Positions 48,668 to 60,900 of a stretch of 64,000 bases of DNA are shown piece by piece (position 1 is the first letter of the stretch; the number at the start of each line of letters is the position of its first letter). Origin of the DNA: Biomphalaria glabrata. Lineage: Eukaryota > Mollusca > Gastropoda > Planorbidae. The stretch covers positions 31,628,043-31,692,042 of the forward strand of contig NC_074723.1 in the NCBI RefSeq assembly GCF_947242115.1, written 5' to 3'. A program made the position numbers and the translations under genes. Below the pieces are notes generated by a model. It was not told the origin of the DNA. It saw only the letters and a program-made list of their open reading frames with translations, and did not search any database.

Positions 48668-49824
48668 TTTTATAAAATATATCTAGATATAAGTCTAGAA
48701 TCTAATCTTATCTATTTTAGTAGATATAGATTTATTATTTACAATATGTAAAGGCCGGCGATATGTGTAAAAACTGAAGTTTACATCAATCTATAAGTGT
48801 GATGAAATTTGAGGTTCGTCTAACTTTCTCCAAAGTAAACAGATCTAAATCTAGGCCTAGAATATGGATCTAGATTTCAATATTTTCGAAAGAAAAACAT
48901 TTTGATATAATGCCATCATTTTTTAAAATTATCTTCTAGAACTAGATATAAATCTAGACTCTACTAGCGATTTTCTTATTTTACATATTTAAAGACCTGG
49001 ATATGATGTAGATCTAGATCTAGATATAGATTGTTAAATCTCTGCAATGTTTAGACAATTAGATAAACCTTATATTTTTTAATGCTAGACTACATAACAA
49101 GGTTGTGTACAGTGTGTAACACTGTAAGTAATAACAATAGAAATCTAGATCTACATCTTGACTACATGAGTACACCATACTCTACTAGATCTAGAAATCT
49201 AATAGTAGTAATAGTATTACTAATTTTTATTAAATCATAGTTATTCATAGTCTACATTTTTCTAGATTCTAACTGACTCTAAGTATAAGTTAGCTAAGTT
49301 TAACCCAGAAGAACTCAGTCAGTGAAGTGAGTGTTTCAGTGACTCATACACTCAGATGATACAGTCAATTACAGGTAATACAGTGTAACTGTAAAAATGT
49401 AAGTCGTAAGTTAACTGTAACTTAAGAAGTTATAGTTAAGACAGTCAACTGTCAAGTGTGTAACTGTTAACTAAGTCTGTTAGTCAACTGTTAGTGTTAA
49501 TTAAGACCTAAGTAAGTCAGTTATTGAGTTAAGTACTTTAAGTTTTAGACTTAAGTGACTTATTTATTAAGTTATTAAATTTAAGTACAGTGTAAGAATT
49601 AAAGTAAGTTCAATTAAGTATTAATTTAAGTCATTATAATATTAGTCTAAGTCAAGTCTAAGTGTCTAAGTTGATTGTATCTAGATCTAGATCTAAGTCT
49701 GTCTAAGTGTAAACTCTGTCTTTCTTATCTACTAGAGAAGAGTACTAGAATAAAATCTAGATATCTAGATACTATAGATTCTAGATTTAGAGTCCTAGAC
49801 TAGGTCTAGAAGCTAGATAGAGTC
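48668..49824. other. FARSB 5' flank, low-complexity
   Basis: The head-to-head spacer between FARSB and FTSJ1. CTAGATC-rich words (48680-49030, 49680-49820) alternate with TAAGT, GTCAAC and ACTTAAG words (49290-49680). No TATA box or clear promoter motif picked out. Confidence 0.5.
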
Positions 49825-52800
49825 TGATAGAGTATAGACTTAGACTTAGACTTACTTAGACTTAGGTCCTCCCGCGCCGTTCGGCGCATTGGGCGGCAAG
49901 CTGTCTCCATAATGATCTGTCACTGGCAATGTCTGGAGCCTCCTCCCATCTGGTGTCCACTGTTCTGAGGTCCTCCATGAAGGTGTGTCGCCAGGTAATA
50001 CGAGGACGTCCCTGTTTGCGCTTTCCTCGTTTTGGCTTCCAGGTTATCGCAACTCTTGGTGTGCGTAATTCATTTTGACGTAGAACATGTCCCGCAAACC
50101 TCATGCGACGCTCAGTCACAACCTCACTAAGTGTTCGACTCCCAGTTCGGCATAGGATTTCCTTGTTTGAGATCCGGTCTGTGTAACTGACTCCCAAAAT
50201 CCGTCTCAGCCATCTCTGTTGAGCCACATTTAGTCTTTTCTCAATTTTGACAGATGACTTCCACGTCTCACATGCATATGTAGCAGTTGGAATGACGATT
50301 GTGTTGAGAAGGTGTATTTTTGTCTCGAGTCCAATGGCTTGGCTAGTCCAAATAGGCTGCAGCCTTTGGAAAATGCTCCCTGCCTTTCCTATTCGACATG
50401 CTACATCATGGTAAGCATCTCCATCATTTGTTATGATGCTGCCAAGGTACGTGAACTTGTCCAGCTCTTCAAGCTTTGACTCGCCAAGTCTGATGGGGAC
50501 ACCCTTTGCCTTATATCCCACTCGCATAATTTTAGTCTTATCCAAGTTTATGCGGAGGCCAATTTTGGGTGCCTCTCTGTCTAGGCTCTCCGTCATTTCT
50601 TGAATGCATTTATTTGTAGCCCCGAGTAGTGCAACATCATCAGCAAAGTCCAAGTCCATCAATCGGAGTTGTTCATGCCATGGAATACCAAAGGCAGTCT
50701 GGTTCATTGCTCTCCTCATTATGTAGTCGATGGCTAGGAGGAAAAGGAAGGGAGATAAGATGCACCCCTGTCTCACACCTGTCTCGATTGTAAAAAACTC
50801 TGTTGTTCCCTCTTCTGTTTTAATGCAGCAACTAGACTGACTGTAAAGGCGTCGTAGGATCTGGACGAATTTTTCTGGGATACCGTATTCTCTAACTATT
50901 TTCCATAGTGATTCTCGGTGGACACTATCAAACGCTTTTTTGAAGTCCACAAAACTGATCATTAGCCGTTGTTGGTACTCAAGACTTTGTTCTATGATAT
51001 TTCGTAAAACGAAAATCTGTTCTGTACATGATCTGCCTCTTCGGAAGCCTGCTTGTTCTTCTCTGAGCCTTTCATCTACAGACTGTTGAAGCCGTCTCAA
51101 CAAAACAGTGCTGAAAACTTTGCCTGGGACAGAGAGGAGAGTAATGCCCCTCCAGTTGTTGCAATCTGCCAAGTTGCCCTTTTTTGGAAGCTTTACAATC
51201 ACTCCCTTTTGCCAGTCTTCTGGGACTTTTGAAGTTCGCCAACAGAGATTTAAGAGATCAGTCATTCTGTTAACAATGCACTGTCCCCCATATTTTAGTA
51301 TTTCTGCTGATATCATGTCTAGTCCTGGTGCTTTGTTATTCTTTAGCACTGCTATGGCCATGGTAACCTCCTCAGCAGTTATTGGGTCTGTCTTGACCTT
51401 GAGATCATTGTCTGGAGAGGGGTCCTTGAATATGTAAGTTAGGTCTGGCGACAGTTGGTTAAGGGTCTCTTTAAAGTGCTCTACCCATCTTGCATCCTGT
51501 TCTTCTTTGGTTAACAAAGTTTTGCCTTGCTTGTCTTTTATTGGTGCCCCATGTCCACTCTTTGCTCCAGTGAGATCTCGGACAATACGATGGAGGGTTT
51601 TTGTGTCATTTCTGCTTGCAGCTGCTTGTGCCTCTTGTCCCTTCTGCTCAATCCAGTCCCGTTTATCTTGCCGACAGCTTCTCTTTACTTTCAGATCTGC
51701 TTCCCTATAGGCTTCTTCCGCTAGGCTGCGATCCTGTGTTTCATTTTTCTGATCTCGTCTACGTTTGGCCTCTTTCCTCTCATCTATCAATTTCCATGTT
51801 CTGTCTTGTATCCACCGTTCCTTGTATGAGCCTCGCCTCCTTCCGATAACTTCTTCCGCGCACCCAATAGTGGTATCTTTGAAGTTGGCCCACTCTTCTT
51901 CAAGGGTCAATATATCTGCAAGAGCCTCAAAGCGGTTCGTTAGTTTCAATTGGAACTGTGCTGCAGTATTGCCGTCTTTAAGCTTCTCTACATTAAATGG
52001 GCGGGGTCGTGTGGTTTGTTTTGGTTGGCGCTTCAATCGGAGCTTACATTTGCCACTGACAAGGTAGTGGTCTGAGCCGATATCAGCTCCTCTGCGGGTC
52101 CGCACGTCTAACAGAGATGACCTCCATCGTTTGGAGATGCAAATGTAATCTATCTCGTTGAAGGTTTCTCCATTTGGTGATCGCCATGTTTTTTTGTGTA
52201 TTTGTTTGTGCTTAAAATATGTGTTTCCAATTGAAAGGCTGTTGGATGCGCAGAGAGAAATCAAGCGCTCGCCATTATCACTGATGTTTTCTGCAGAGCC
52301 ATATGGTCCCATTACATATTCAAAGCCAGTTCGGTTGGGATTGATTTTGGCGTTAAAGTCTCCCATCAGTAGAATTAGGTCGTGAGTAGGTGTTTCATCA
52401 AGAGTGGTTTGTAGTTGATTATAGAAATGATCTTTGATGGTATCTTCTGCATCCTCTGTAGGAGCATAAGCTTGGATGGTAGTGACTTTAATTTGCTTTG
52501 TTTGGAGTCGAGCTGTAATGATGCGGTCACTGACCGGCTTCCAAGCAATTAGCGCTGAAGCTGCTATTTTAGACATGATGATTCCTACACCACCAATGTG
52601 CTCCTTGTCATGTCCTGAATATATTATTGTCTTGCCATCATTGATTATTTGTCCACTTGATGTCCACCGCATCTCGCAGATCCCAAGGATGTCCAGCCGG
52701 TAAGAGTCAAACTCTCTTAAAAGTTGGGCCAGTTTACCGCATTGATTCAGCGTTCTTACATTCCACGTGCCTATAAGAGTCGGTTTCCTTGCGTTGAAAG

Positions 52801-53023
52801 GCTTGCCATGTATCAGGTATTGGACTTCCAGTTGGCTTTGATCCAACACCGTCATCAGGGTTTGGCCGCCCTCGCCGCATGTATAGTTTTCATTATGTGT
52901 CGAGTTTGCCGTTTCTGTAGCAATAGTGGTTTTACAGGGTGAGGTCGCTAGCCCCACGCCAAACCCTCCTCCTTTCTCACCCGGGCTTGGGACCGGCATA
53001 TGGCGGAGTTGATAGAGTATAGA
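49825..53023 (-). mobile_element. RTE-like LINE, apparently full length and intact
   Basis: A single minus-strand ORF from the likely start at 52999 to the stop at 49862 gives 1045 codons. Endonuclease motifs are all present (IGTWNVRTL, ICEMRW, LLMGDFNAK, GADIGSDHYLV), as are RT motifs (NNKAPGLDMISAEILKYGG, NNWRGITLLSVPGKVFS, FVDFKKAFDSVHRE, TGVRQGCILSPFLF, LDFADDVALLG). The start lies 10 bp inside the element. The upstream open frame to 53236 reads through an A-tract (26 bp) of flanking DNA. Identical 14-bp TGATAGAGTATAGA at 49825-49838 and 53010-53023 is the target duplication. The stop codon sits in a short (GTCTAA)n-like tail, as RTE elements end. It lies between the FARSB and FTSJ1 start codons. 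Confidence 0.93.
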
Positions 53024-53449
53024 GTAAGCTCTTATTTTTTTTTTTTTTTTTTTTTTTTTTTGGGACACCACATCAAAGTCTCCTTTGCTGAAGGCGTTGC
53101 TTTTATTGTTTTTAATATGTTTGGGGCAAAAATTGACGTTTCGGGACTGCGCATGCCCAATTTTAGACAAGTTCCAGTATTTTTGTTTAGTTTTTTCCAA
53201 AGCAGATGGCAGTTTTTTTAGATTCTCTGTAACCATGTATGTAAAGCTGTTGTTTTAACCTCCCCCTGCAACTCACACCCATATAAGGGATGAGGGCTAG
53301 ATTATGAGCCCGTTTGATCACAGGCTGATGGGCATATCAAAATAAGCTTCCAATCTTCTTTAGAAAAATATTCAAATCACATTGCACTGTTTGCTGTTAA
53401 AGAAAATTTAAAAAGGAGGTGTCCAAAGAATAATAATGAATTTAACTTA
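53024..53449. other. Spacer with poly-T tract
   Basis: A T-run of about 26 bp at 53036-53061, then unassigned sequence. Confidence 0.45.
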
Positions 53450-53534
53450 GGCACCGAAAGCTTTGCCAACTCCCTTTTTCTCTCTCAATCTGTTCCTTTT
53501 CTGATGTCTTGGAATACAGGATAGTTGAGAATTA
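53450..53534 (-). pseudogene. Stray copy of FARSB exon 3 and intron edge
   Basis: About 85 bp match 46919-46998 with a handful of changes, covering two-thirds of exon 3 (from ACATCAGAAAAGG to CGGTGCC on the minus strand), its acceptor region (AAGACATC in place of TAGACATC) and about 24 bp of intron 2. The AG acceptor is lost and one base is inserted in a T-run, so it cannot serve as an exon. It abuts the 3' end of a LINE family B copy. Confidence 0.9.
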
Positions 53535-54405
53535 TCTTATATAATACAGACATTACTTAAAAGAAGATGATTACGTCCTAAGCATCATGCATTCAGTCAT
53601 GCATATTAACCAATAACTTAAATTCTGCCAAGTCACTGATTTTCCTGGCTAGCTCAGGCAATCCATTCCATGCTCTTATAGCACTAGGGAAGAAGGGATA
53701 TTTGTACAAATTAGTCCTCGCATATGGGATGAGAAATGTGCCTTTATCTTTGTGTCTTTCTGAGTATTTTATATTAAATTTTGTTTTTTGTATTTGAAGA
53801 TTATGGTTCAGTGTTTTATGTTAAATTGCTACTTTACTTTTGAGTCGTCTGTCCTGAAGGCTTCCTAAATTTAGTGATTTTACCAAAGGTGTTACTCTAG
53901 TCAAATGTGAAAATTCGTTTGTTATGAATCTCACTGCTCTATTTTGTGTCTGTTCCAGTTTCTTAATGTTTTCTTGAGTTGAGGGGTCCCAAACAGAGGA
54001 TGCATTTTATTCTATTATTGACCTAACCAAGGTTACATAACATTTTAGCTTTATGTTCTTATTTGATTTATAGAAATTTCTTTTAATAAACCCTAATGCT
54101 TTGTTTGATTTTTGATAGCTTCATCAATATGGGGATTCCATGACAGTTTTTCATTTTTTATAACACCTAGGCCTAGGTATTTTGCGTTTTTAGTCTGTGT
54201 TACTGGTTTACCATGAATACGATAAGTGGAATTAATTTGTTTTAGTTTTTTTGTTACTCTTAATAACTGACATTTTTCTGGGTGGAAAGACATGCTCCAA
54301 TTTGATTCCCATTTCTGTAATTCCTCTAATTCTCTGTATCTTGTGATGTTTTTATTGTTCTAAATATTATCCAATCGTCTGCGAATAATCTGACTTTTTT
54401 TTACC
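53534..54405 (-). mobile_element. LINE family B, 3' fragment
   Basis: On the minus strand it matches the 25400-26320 section: a MSFHPEKCQLLRVTKKLKQI frame at 54293, then the C-terminal region broken by a frame change near 54110, ending with the TATTATATAAGATAAT tail. Confidence 0.9.
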
Positions 54406-54445
54406 ATCTTCTACCCCCTAAAGTCTATTATACATCTTCTCATTT

Positions 54446-54568
54446 TGTCATTCACCAATCATGAATAAACAACATTGAACCATGTTTCCCTATCTCTTCT
54501 ATATAAATTATGAGCTAATTTTAATCAACAATGGTTATCACATGACAATTTGTTTCATTGTTTTATGC
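54446..54568 (+). mobile_element. MITE F copy 3, decayed
   Basis: Left arm TCATTCACCAATCATGAATA and interior match the other MITE F copies; the right arm is missing. Confidence 0.6.
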
Positions 54569-54629
54569 TGCTAGTCAGTGGTAGAAAGCAAACTCCATTT
54601 GTTTACAAAAACCAACAGAGAAAAAGACT

Positions 54630-54835
54630 CCCTTTCGTTCTCCAGGTAATAAAATCATGGAGTAGAAATTGATCTGATGTGTATCTGTTGTTAACATTCC
54701 ACATGTTACGTTTGAGTGAAATTACTGTGAACATATATATTTTACTTCTATAATTATAATGTATTTTTCGAATGCATAAATTGTAAGACAGATTTCCTCG
54801 CTGAAAATAAAAATTATTATTATTAAAATGTTCCC
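54630..54835 (+). mobile_element. CR1/L2/Rex1-like LINE, 3' tail
   Basis: Aligns with 32690-32890, sharing the AATTGTAAGACA word and the AAAATAAAAATTATTATT tail. Lies just before FTSJ1 exon 1. Confidence 0.7.
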
Positions 54836-54998
54836 GAAATTGTCCATTGAATTTAAAAATAATCTTACTTTGGTGTTACTGTACAAGTCAGTATTGTCAA
54901 AATTTTATTGTCAAGTAAATGTTCTTGTTCGTCTTGCGTCTGATACCATTTTACAGTTTTCTACTTTTTCAGAATTTAGTCTTTGATTGAATATCAAT

Positions 54999-57900
54999 AT
55001 GGGGAGATCCTCTAAAGATAAAAGAGATGTCTATTATCGACGTGCTAAAGAAGAAGGCTGGCGTGCAAGAAGTGCTTATAAATTATTGCAAATAAATGAT
55101 GATTTTAATATATTTGAAGGTAAATCAAACAAAACTTTTTTTTGTACAAATTATTTTGTTTAATAGAAAGTTACATTGAGTTCTAATAAATAGTTGATAT
55201 ATACTATCAAAGCTTTTCATATTGTTTCTGACCAACTCAATTTTGTTGTTGTTTCTGATTCTCAGTATCACCTTTCAACACTACCAATGGACCTCATTCA
55301 CAAATCGTAAACAAACAACATTTAGTCACGTGATCTTATTGATAAAACAACGGAAAAAACTGTCACCTGACAACCATCATGAATTAAACATGAGATCGTA
55401 AATTATATAGAAGAGATAGAGCACCACGTGGCTAAATGTTGTTTGTTTATGATTGGTGAATGAGGTCCATTGCAAGGTCAAACACACATCTACAAATTCA
55501 GTTGCCTCCATTCAATGCCCCCTATAGCATTCTAGTTCCATTTGTATATCTATGATTGGTAAAAGCGCTTGACTTCCGAACCTATATATAGGGGTTTCAA
55601 GCTTAAATCTTATCCTCTCTGCAAAGCTGATGTATAGAAAGGAACGGCAAGTGAAAATACAGTTTGGGGTCATCTGCATTATAAAATCTAAGAAAACTTT
55701 GTCCTATTAAATTCCCAAACAAAAGGAATTCAAAGTATAAATGTGAATTAATTTTATTAATTTAATTAATTAACGTGAATTAAATTAATATACTTAAATA
55801 TACATATAGACCAGTTAACTACCTCACCCTAAGGTCAATGTTAGTCAACAATCACTAAGAGGAGTGGCTCAACCAATAGGCATAAGGAAACACAGGCAGA
55901 GCCATGTACAAAGAAATGGCCATGCCAAACAAACTGGACAGTATTAACTTCCTCCCATGCAAAGAGCAATCCACAATTTTTCAACTAAGAACAGGGCACT
56001 CACTTCTGTTAAATTACCATCTTAACAAAATCAATCCCACACATCTACCACTTTGTAGAGACTTAGCCCACCCTTATGAAACCGTAAACCATATCCTCTT
56101 TGGATGCCCCATCCTCCTAATCCACCTTAGGCAGACCCTGCTACCACTACAGCTCAACATGAGCAACACTCTATACGCCAGTGCTGAACAACTGAAGAGA
56201 ACAGCACACTATTTTTCCTTGGCACAGTTTGCAAAAGAGCTCACAGCTCAGCAGCAAAAAAGCTGGCTAGAAGAAGTAGAAGAAATATACATAAGTACTA
56301 GATATCATCTTACCAATTAATGACTTTAGAAATTAAAAAAAAAAAATTATTATTCTTAGGTGTCAAGAAAGCAGTGGATCTCTGTGCTGCTCCTGGAAGT
56401 TGGAGTCAGGTACTGGCCAAAAAATTGAGGTTGGTAAAATTGGTAACAAATTGCTCATAGGATTATTTATATAATGGTTGCCTGCTTGTGTGGTATGCAC
56501 TCAGGACTGTCTTACTGATGGTTGGAAGTTTGAACCCTGCCTGCTGCTATCCCCTTTCATCCTGCAAGAGGTTTGGGTTAGGGTGTAGTAATCTTCATAG
56601 ATCTAGGTCAATGCTGTTACATCAAGATCTTGTAAGCAAAGAATAAAATATGTGTTAAGAGTAGATCTACATGCTTGAATAACCACATCAGTGTGTATTT
56701 TATCGCCTGACCACTCAACATACATTAAACACTATCATGTGGTTGTCTTGTCATGACCAACACACATAGCCTACTTAAGTTCTAGGCTAGCCTTACACTG
56801 ACCAGTTTGTTAGAATCAGTTGGACACACAATCTATTTACTTTTTGGGATGGGGTGTGGTGTGTGGATGAAAATGCCAATAACTCAAACTTGAAAAACCA
56901 TCTGAGTTTCCCTTTAAAATGTACACTTTAAAAATATAATTGGGTGGGGAACAAATTGTTTAGTATCCTTTAGAGCTGGCTGCAATCAAACCCCACCTGG
57001 ATTCAAACTCAAGAACATAGGCTCAAGAACTTAATCACCATGCCTCATACTTATGGTAAATCTTTTAAAAGTTGTAATAATAGAATGAAATTTTTGTTTA
57101 TCCTGCAATGAAGTGTCTGAGTTATTTGTTTCAGGGGAGATGCAGGAAGTGAATCCGATGTTAAAATAGTTGCTGTAGATTTACAAGCAATGGCACCTAT
57201 CCCAGGCATTATTCAGATTCAAGGGGACATAACAAAGGTTTGACATCTCTTTCTAGTAATTGTTTCCCTTTTATAAATCCAAAACAAATATACAAAATAA
57301 AATCACATTTTATTAGAGGGTCTAACATGCTTCAGAAGTGTTCATTTTAACATTGATGTTTTGTGTCATAGAGTCAGATAATATTCTAAAATAGATACAT
57401 TATACATTTAGCTTTTCTTTAAATGTAACTGATATTGGATTTGGTTACATACAATGTTATAGTACCCCTACAACAAAAATTAGGAGGTGCGGTGGCTGAG
57501 TGGTCAAGCGCTTGGTCTGAACCTGGGTACCGGGTTCGAATTCTGGTGATGACTGGGATTTGTACTTTCTGGATCTTTAGGGCACCTCTGTGTCCATCCA
57601 GCTCTAGTGGGTACCTGATATTAGTTGGGGAAAAATAAAGGGGTTGGTCATTGTGCTGGCCACATGACAACCTCGTTAACCGTGGGCCACAGAAATAGAT
57701 AACCTTTACATCATCTGCACTATAGACCACAAGGTCTGAAAGGGGAACTTTACTTTTTTTTTACAACAAAAATCAAGGGACAGTTGATGATAGTGATGGT
57801 ACAATATATACTCTTTCTAAATTGCCCTTTTTGCAATTTGTTATATAAAGAAGCTGTTTTAAAAAAAACATTTTGTCGAAGGGTGTCTTTAAGGAAAATC

Positions 57901-60900
57901 TCGGAAATCTTCTGATGTCACCTAAGCCAGCTTTTTTTTTTGTCTTTATTCTTAAAATTATGGCAAAAGTTAGTTAGGAATTACAAATAATTATAAAATA
58001 AGGAATTATTAGAATAAAAAAAAGACAAGAGTTCAATGCTGTTTGTTGAACATGTTGAAGTTGTGATTATAAGTCCCTGTACTTTTTATGGCATAGAAAA
58101 TGAGTGAAATGCAATCAGGCAACTCAAGAAATTAACTTTTTATTTTGTTGGCTCTATTAACTACATTGGGAAAAACCATAAAGAAATTAACTGATGCCCT
58201 TTATAGAACTAATTTATTTTAATTACTTGCTGCAATATTTCTTTTTAGAAATCCACAGCTCAGGCAATAATTGGGCACTTTGATGGTGAAGAGGCAGATC
58301 TTGTCGTTTGTGATGGGGCACCGGATGGTAATACATTTAAATCTTTTTTTTTTTTTAAGACCATCTGTAGGATTTATATAAAGTCATCATCATCATCAAA
58401 CTCCATTTGAGTGAGGGCTTGGGAGGCTCAAATCTTCTCTTGCAAAAGCCCTGGAAGAAACCCTGCTGTCTTGCGTAGTGCATACATGTCACCATACAGA
58501 TCTAGAATTTTAGGTTTCCCAGACCTGTCGAGATGGAGATCAAGTCTGGGGCAGTCAAACAGAATATTAGGCACTGCTTCCTCTTCTTCCCTGCAGCAGG
58601 GAACTGTGAATCAAAAGAGAAATATGAGCCAACAGGACAGTGGCCTGTCCTGCACTGTGCTATAATAGCTTGCCCAGGCCTGGACAGCCTCCACCACGGG
58701 GAAGTGCGGTCAGGACGCACGGGCCTTTTGGGACTTGTCCCAGCACTCAAACCACTTTTCCATTTCTGTTTTTTTAATTATAGTTAAAGCATGATGAAAA
58801 CTTACAGCCTGTTCAGTGGGTGAGTTCCCATTTCTCACCTTGCGTTCTATAGGGCAGATGATGTAGATGTCATCTGTTTCTGTGGCACTTGGCTAACAAG
58901 AGTGTCACTTGGCCACCACAACAACCAACCGCTTTTAGTTTTCCCTAACTAATGTCAGGTGCCCATTAGAGCTGGGTAGACTCAAATCACCCTAAAGATC
59001 CCTAAATTAAAAATCCCAGTCTTCACCAGGATTTGAACCCAGGACCCCTGGTTCAGAAGCTAAGTATGCCGCCTCTGTGATTCATATATCACTACCATTT
59101 AATGTCAGATTTTTCCACAATGGTTTCAATGGTCGAAAATGTATTCTTTATCGAGTTCTTTAGAAAATTAATGTAAAAAACCCAGCAGGTATCATCACTT
59201 CCTAGTCTGTATCGGTATCAATGTCTTTGGACAAAAATATCAAGCTGAAAAATGACTCTTTTGAGTAAATTTTGTTTTAAAAATATTTTATAATGACAGG
59301 ATATCAATTACCAAAGTATTTTAATTAAATTGATAACAAAATATGTTTACAAAATATTAAAAATAAAAGTGAAATTGAAACTTATGTTAGTGATAAGTAT
59401 ATTCTTTAATAATTGTAAAGCTCATCTCATTTTCAGTTACTGGCCTACATGATATAGATGAATATATTCAAGCCCAACTTTTACTGGCTGTAAGTTAAAT
59501 ACAGTTTTAGTCTTTTAACTTTTTGTTTTGTTTTTTATTGATAAAGAAAACTTTTCATTACATTAATTGTGAAAAATAGTTTTATGTATGCTCAACAGGC
59601 TTTAAATATAACCACACACGTGTTGAAGAAAGGGGGTACTTTTGTTGCTAAGGTAACCTTAACATTTCTTTTTCTTCCTTTTCTTTTTCTATCTTTTAAC
59701 TGTTGTTGGTTTAATCTTTGATAGCTTTTTTATTATGGCTTTTTTTATATAGTGCTACTTTTATGCTTAGAGCGCTATGGTCCAATCTCATTTGTGGACC
59801 AGTAGGGGATGGGGAGGGGGTATCTGGGAGAAGGTTTTCCGTGCTGCCTTTAGGCGCTCAGCAATCACAATTCTGCTCGAGTATGTTGTCAAACCTTGAT
59901 CCCCCTTCAAAGGTAGCCAAGTTTAAGCGTACTTAGCCTCTCGACCACGCTTCCCACTTCATTAACATAAAGGGTTAGCTGTGAGAGAAGTTGCGCCTAA
60001 AAAAAAAAGACTTGTTTTTTAGATTCCTATTTTTAACAACATTCGTCCGAAATGCTTAGGTTCCTTTTCATACCTTGTAATCTATGGATTAGTTTAATTA
60101 GGGTGTTATGTAGCCAGCACTCCTACCAAGTGCTTTTACTCTCCCCAACTATTGTCAGATACCCATTGGAGTTGGGTTGACTCGTAAAAATTCCCAAAGT
60201 TGAAAATTCCAATCTTCACAGTGATTTGAAATTGAAAATCCTTGGTTCGGAAGCCGATAGCTTTATGGCTTTGCCACCACACCCTATATATTTTGTTTTA
60301 CTTTAAGGGCTCATCTCTCTGTACAACTACAAGCCTCTCTGAAGTTAACTGTCATGCGCTATGCACAATTTCAAGTTGTTTTTTATCAGTCTTTTTAAAA
60401 GAGAGATTCGAATTTATCAACATTTTCAAGTTTATTCATGATGAAAGTATACATTTCTGAGATTTGTTATTGTTAGCGGTCCCTCTGATTTTTTTGTGCT
60501 AATTTTCAGAAATTTGTTATTTTTAGAGGACTCTGATTTTTTTGGCTGTCTTTCAAATTTTTAGATCTAAAAAACTTTATGTGCTATAAAAATCCTTTTT
60601 CATTCTAGCCTTCATCATGGTCTGTGTAAAATGCAATGGTTACTTTGGTCTTCTTAAAGAACATACTTATTTTTTTAAGGTTAAGCATTAATATTATGCA
60701 TATACAATTAAACCATTTTTATAACAAGATAAAAAGACAGTTTAGGTATTTGATTAGCTGTTTCGATTGCATACAGTAGAAGACTCCAACAAGATTGAAG
60801 ATAGAAAGATAGAAGTTTTTAGTGTTAATACAGCTGACTTGCAGATCTGAAACAAGTCTCTCAGTTTATTTTCGAGCATCCACGGTTTTTCCTGTTTAAT

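Noticed and set aside
51108-52067. Plus-strand open frames opposite the RTE-like LINE
   Set aside because: Antisense shadows of a strongly coding minus-strand frame.
53000-53236. N-terminal 79 residues of the 1124-codon frame ending at 49862
   Set aside because: They lie outside the target duplication and include a lysine run from flanking poly-A, so they are not part of the LINE protein.
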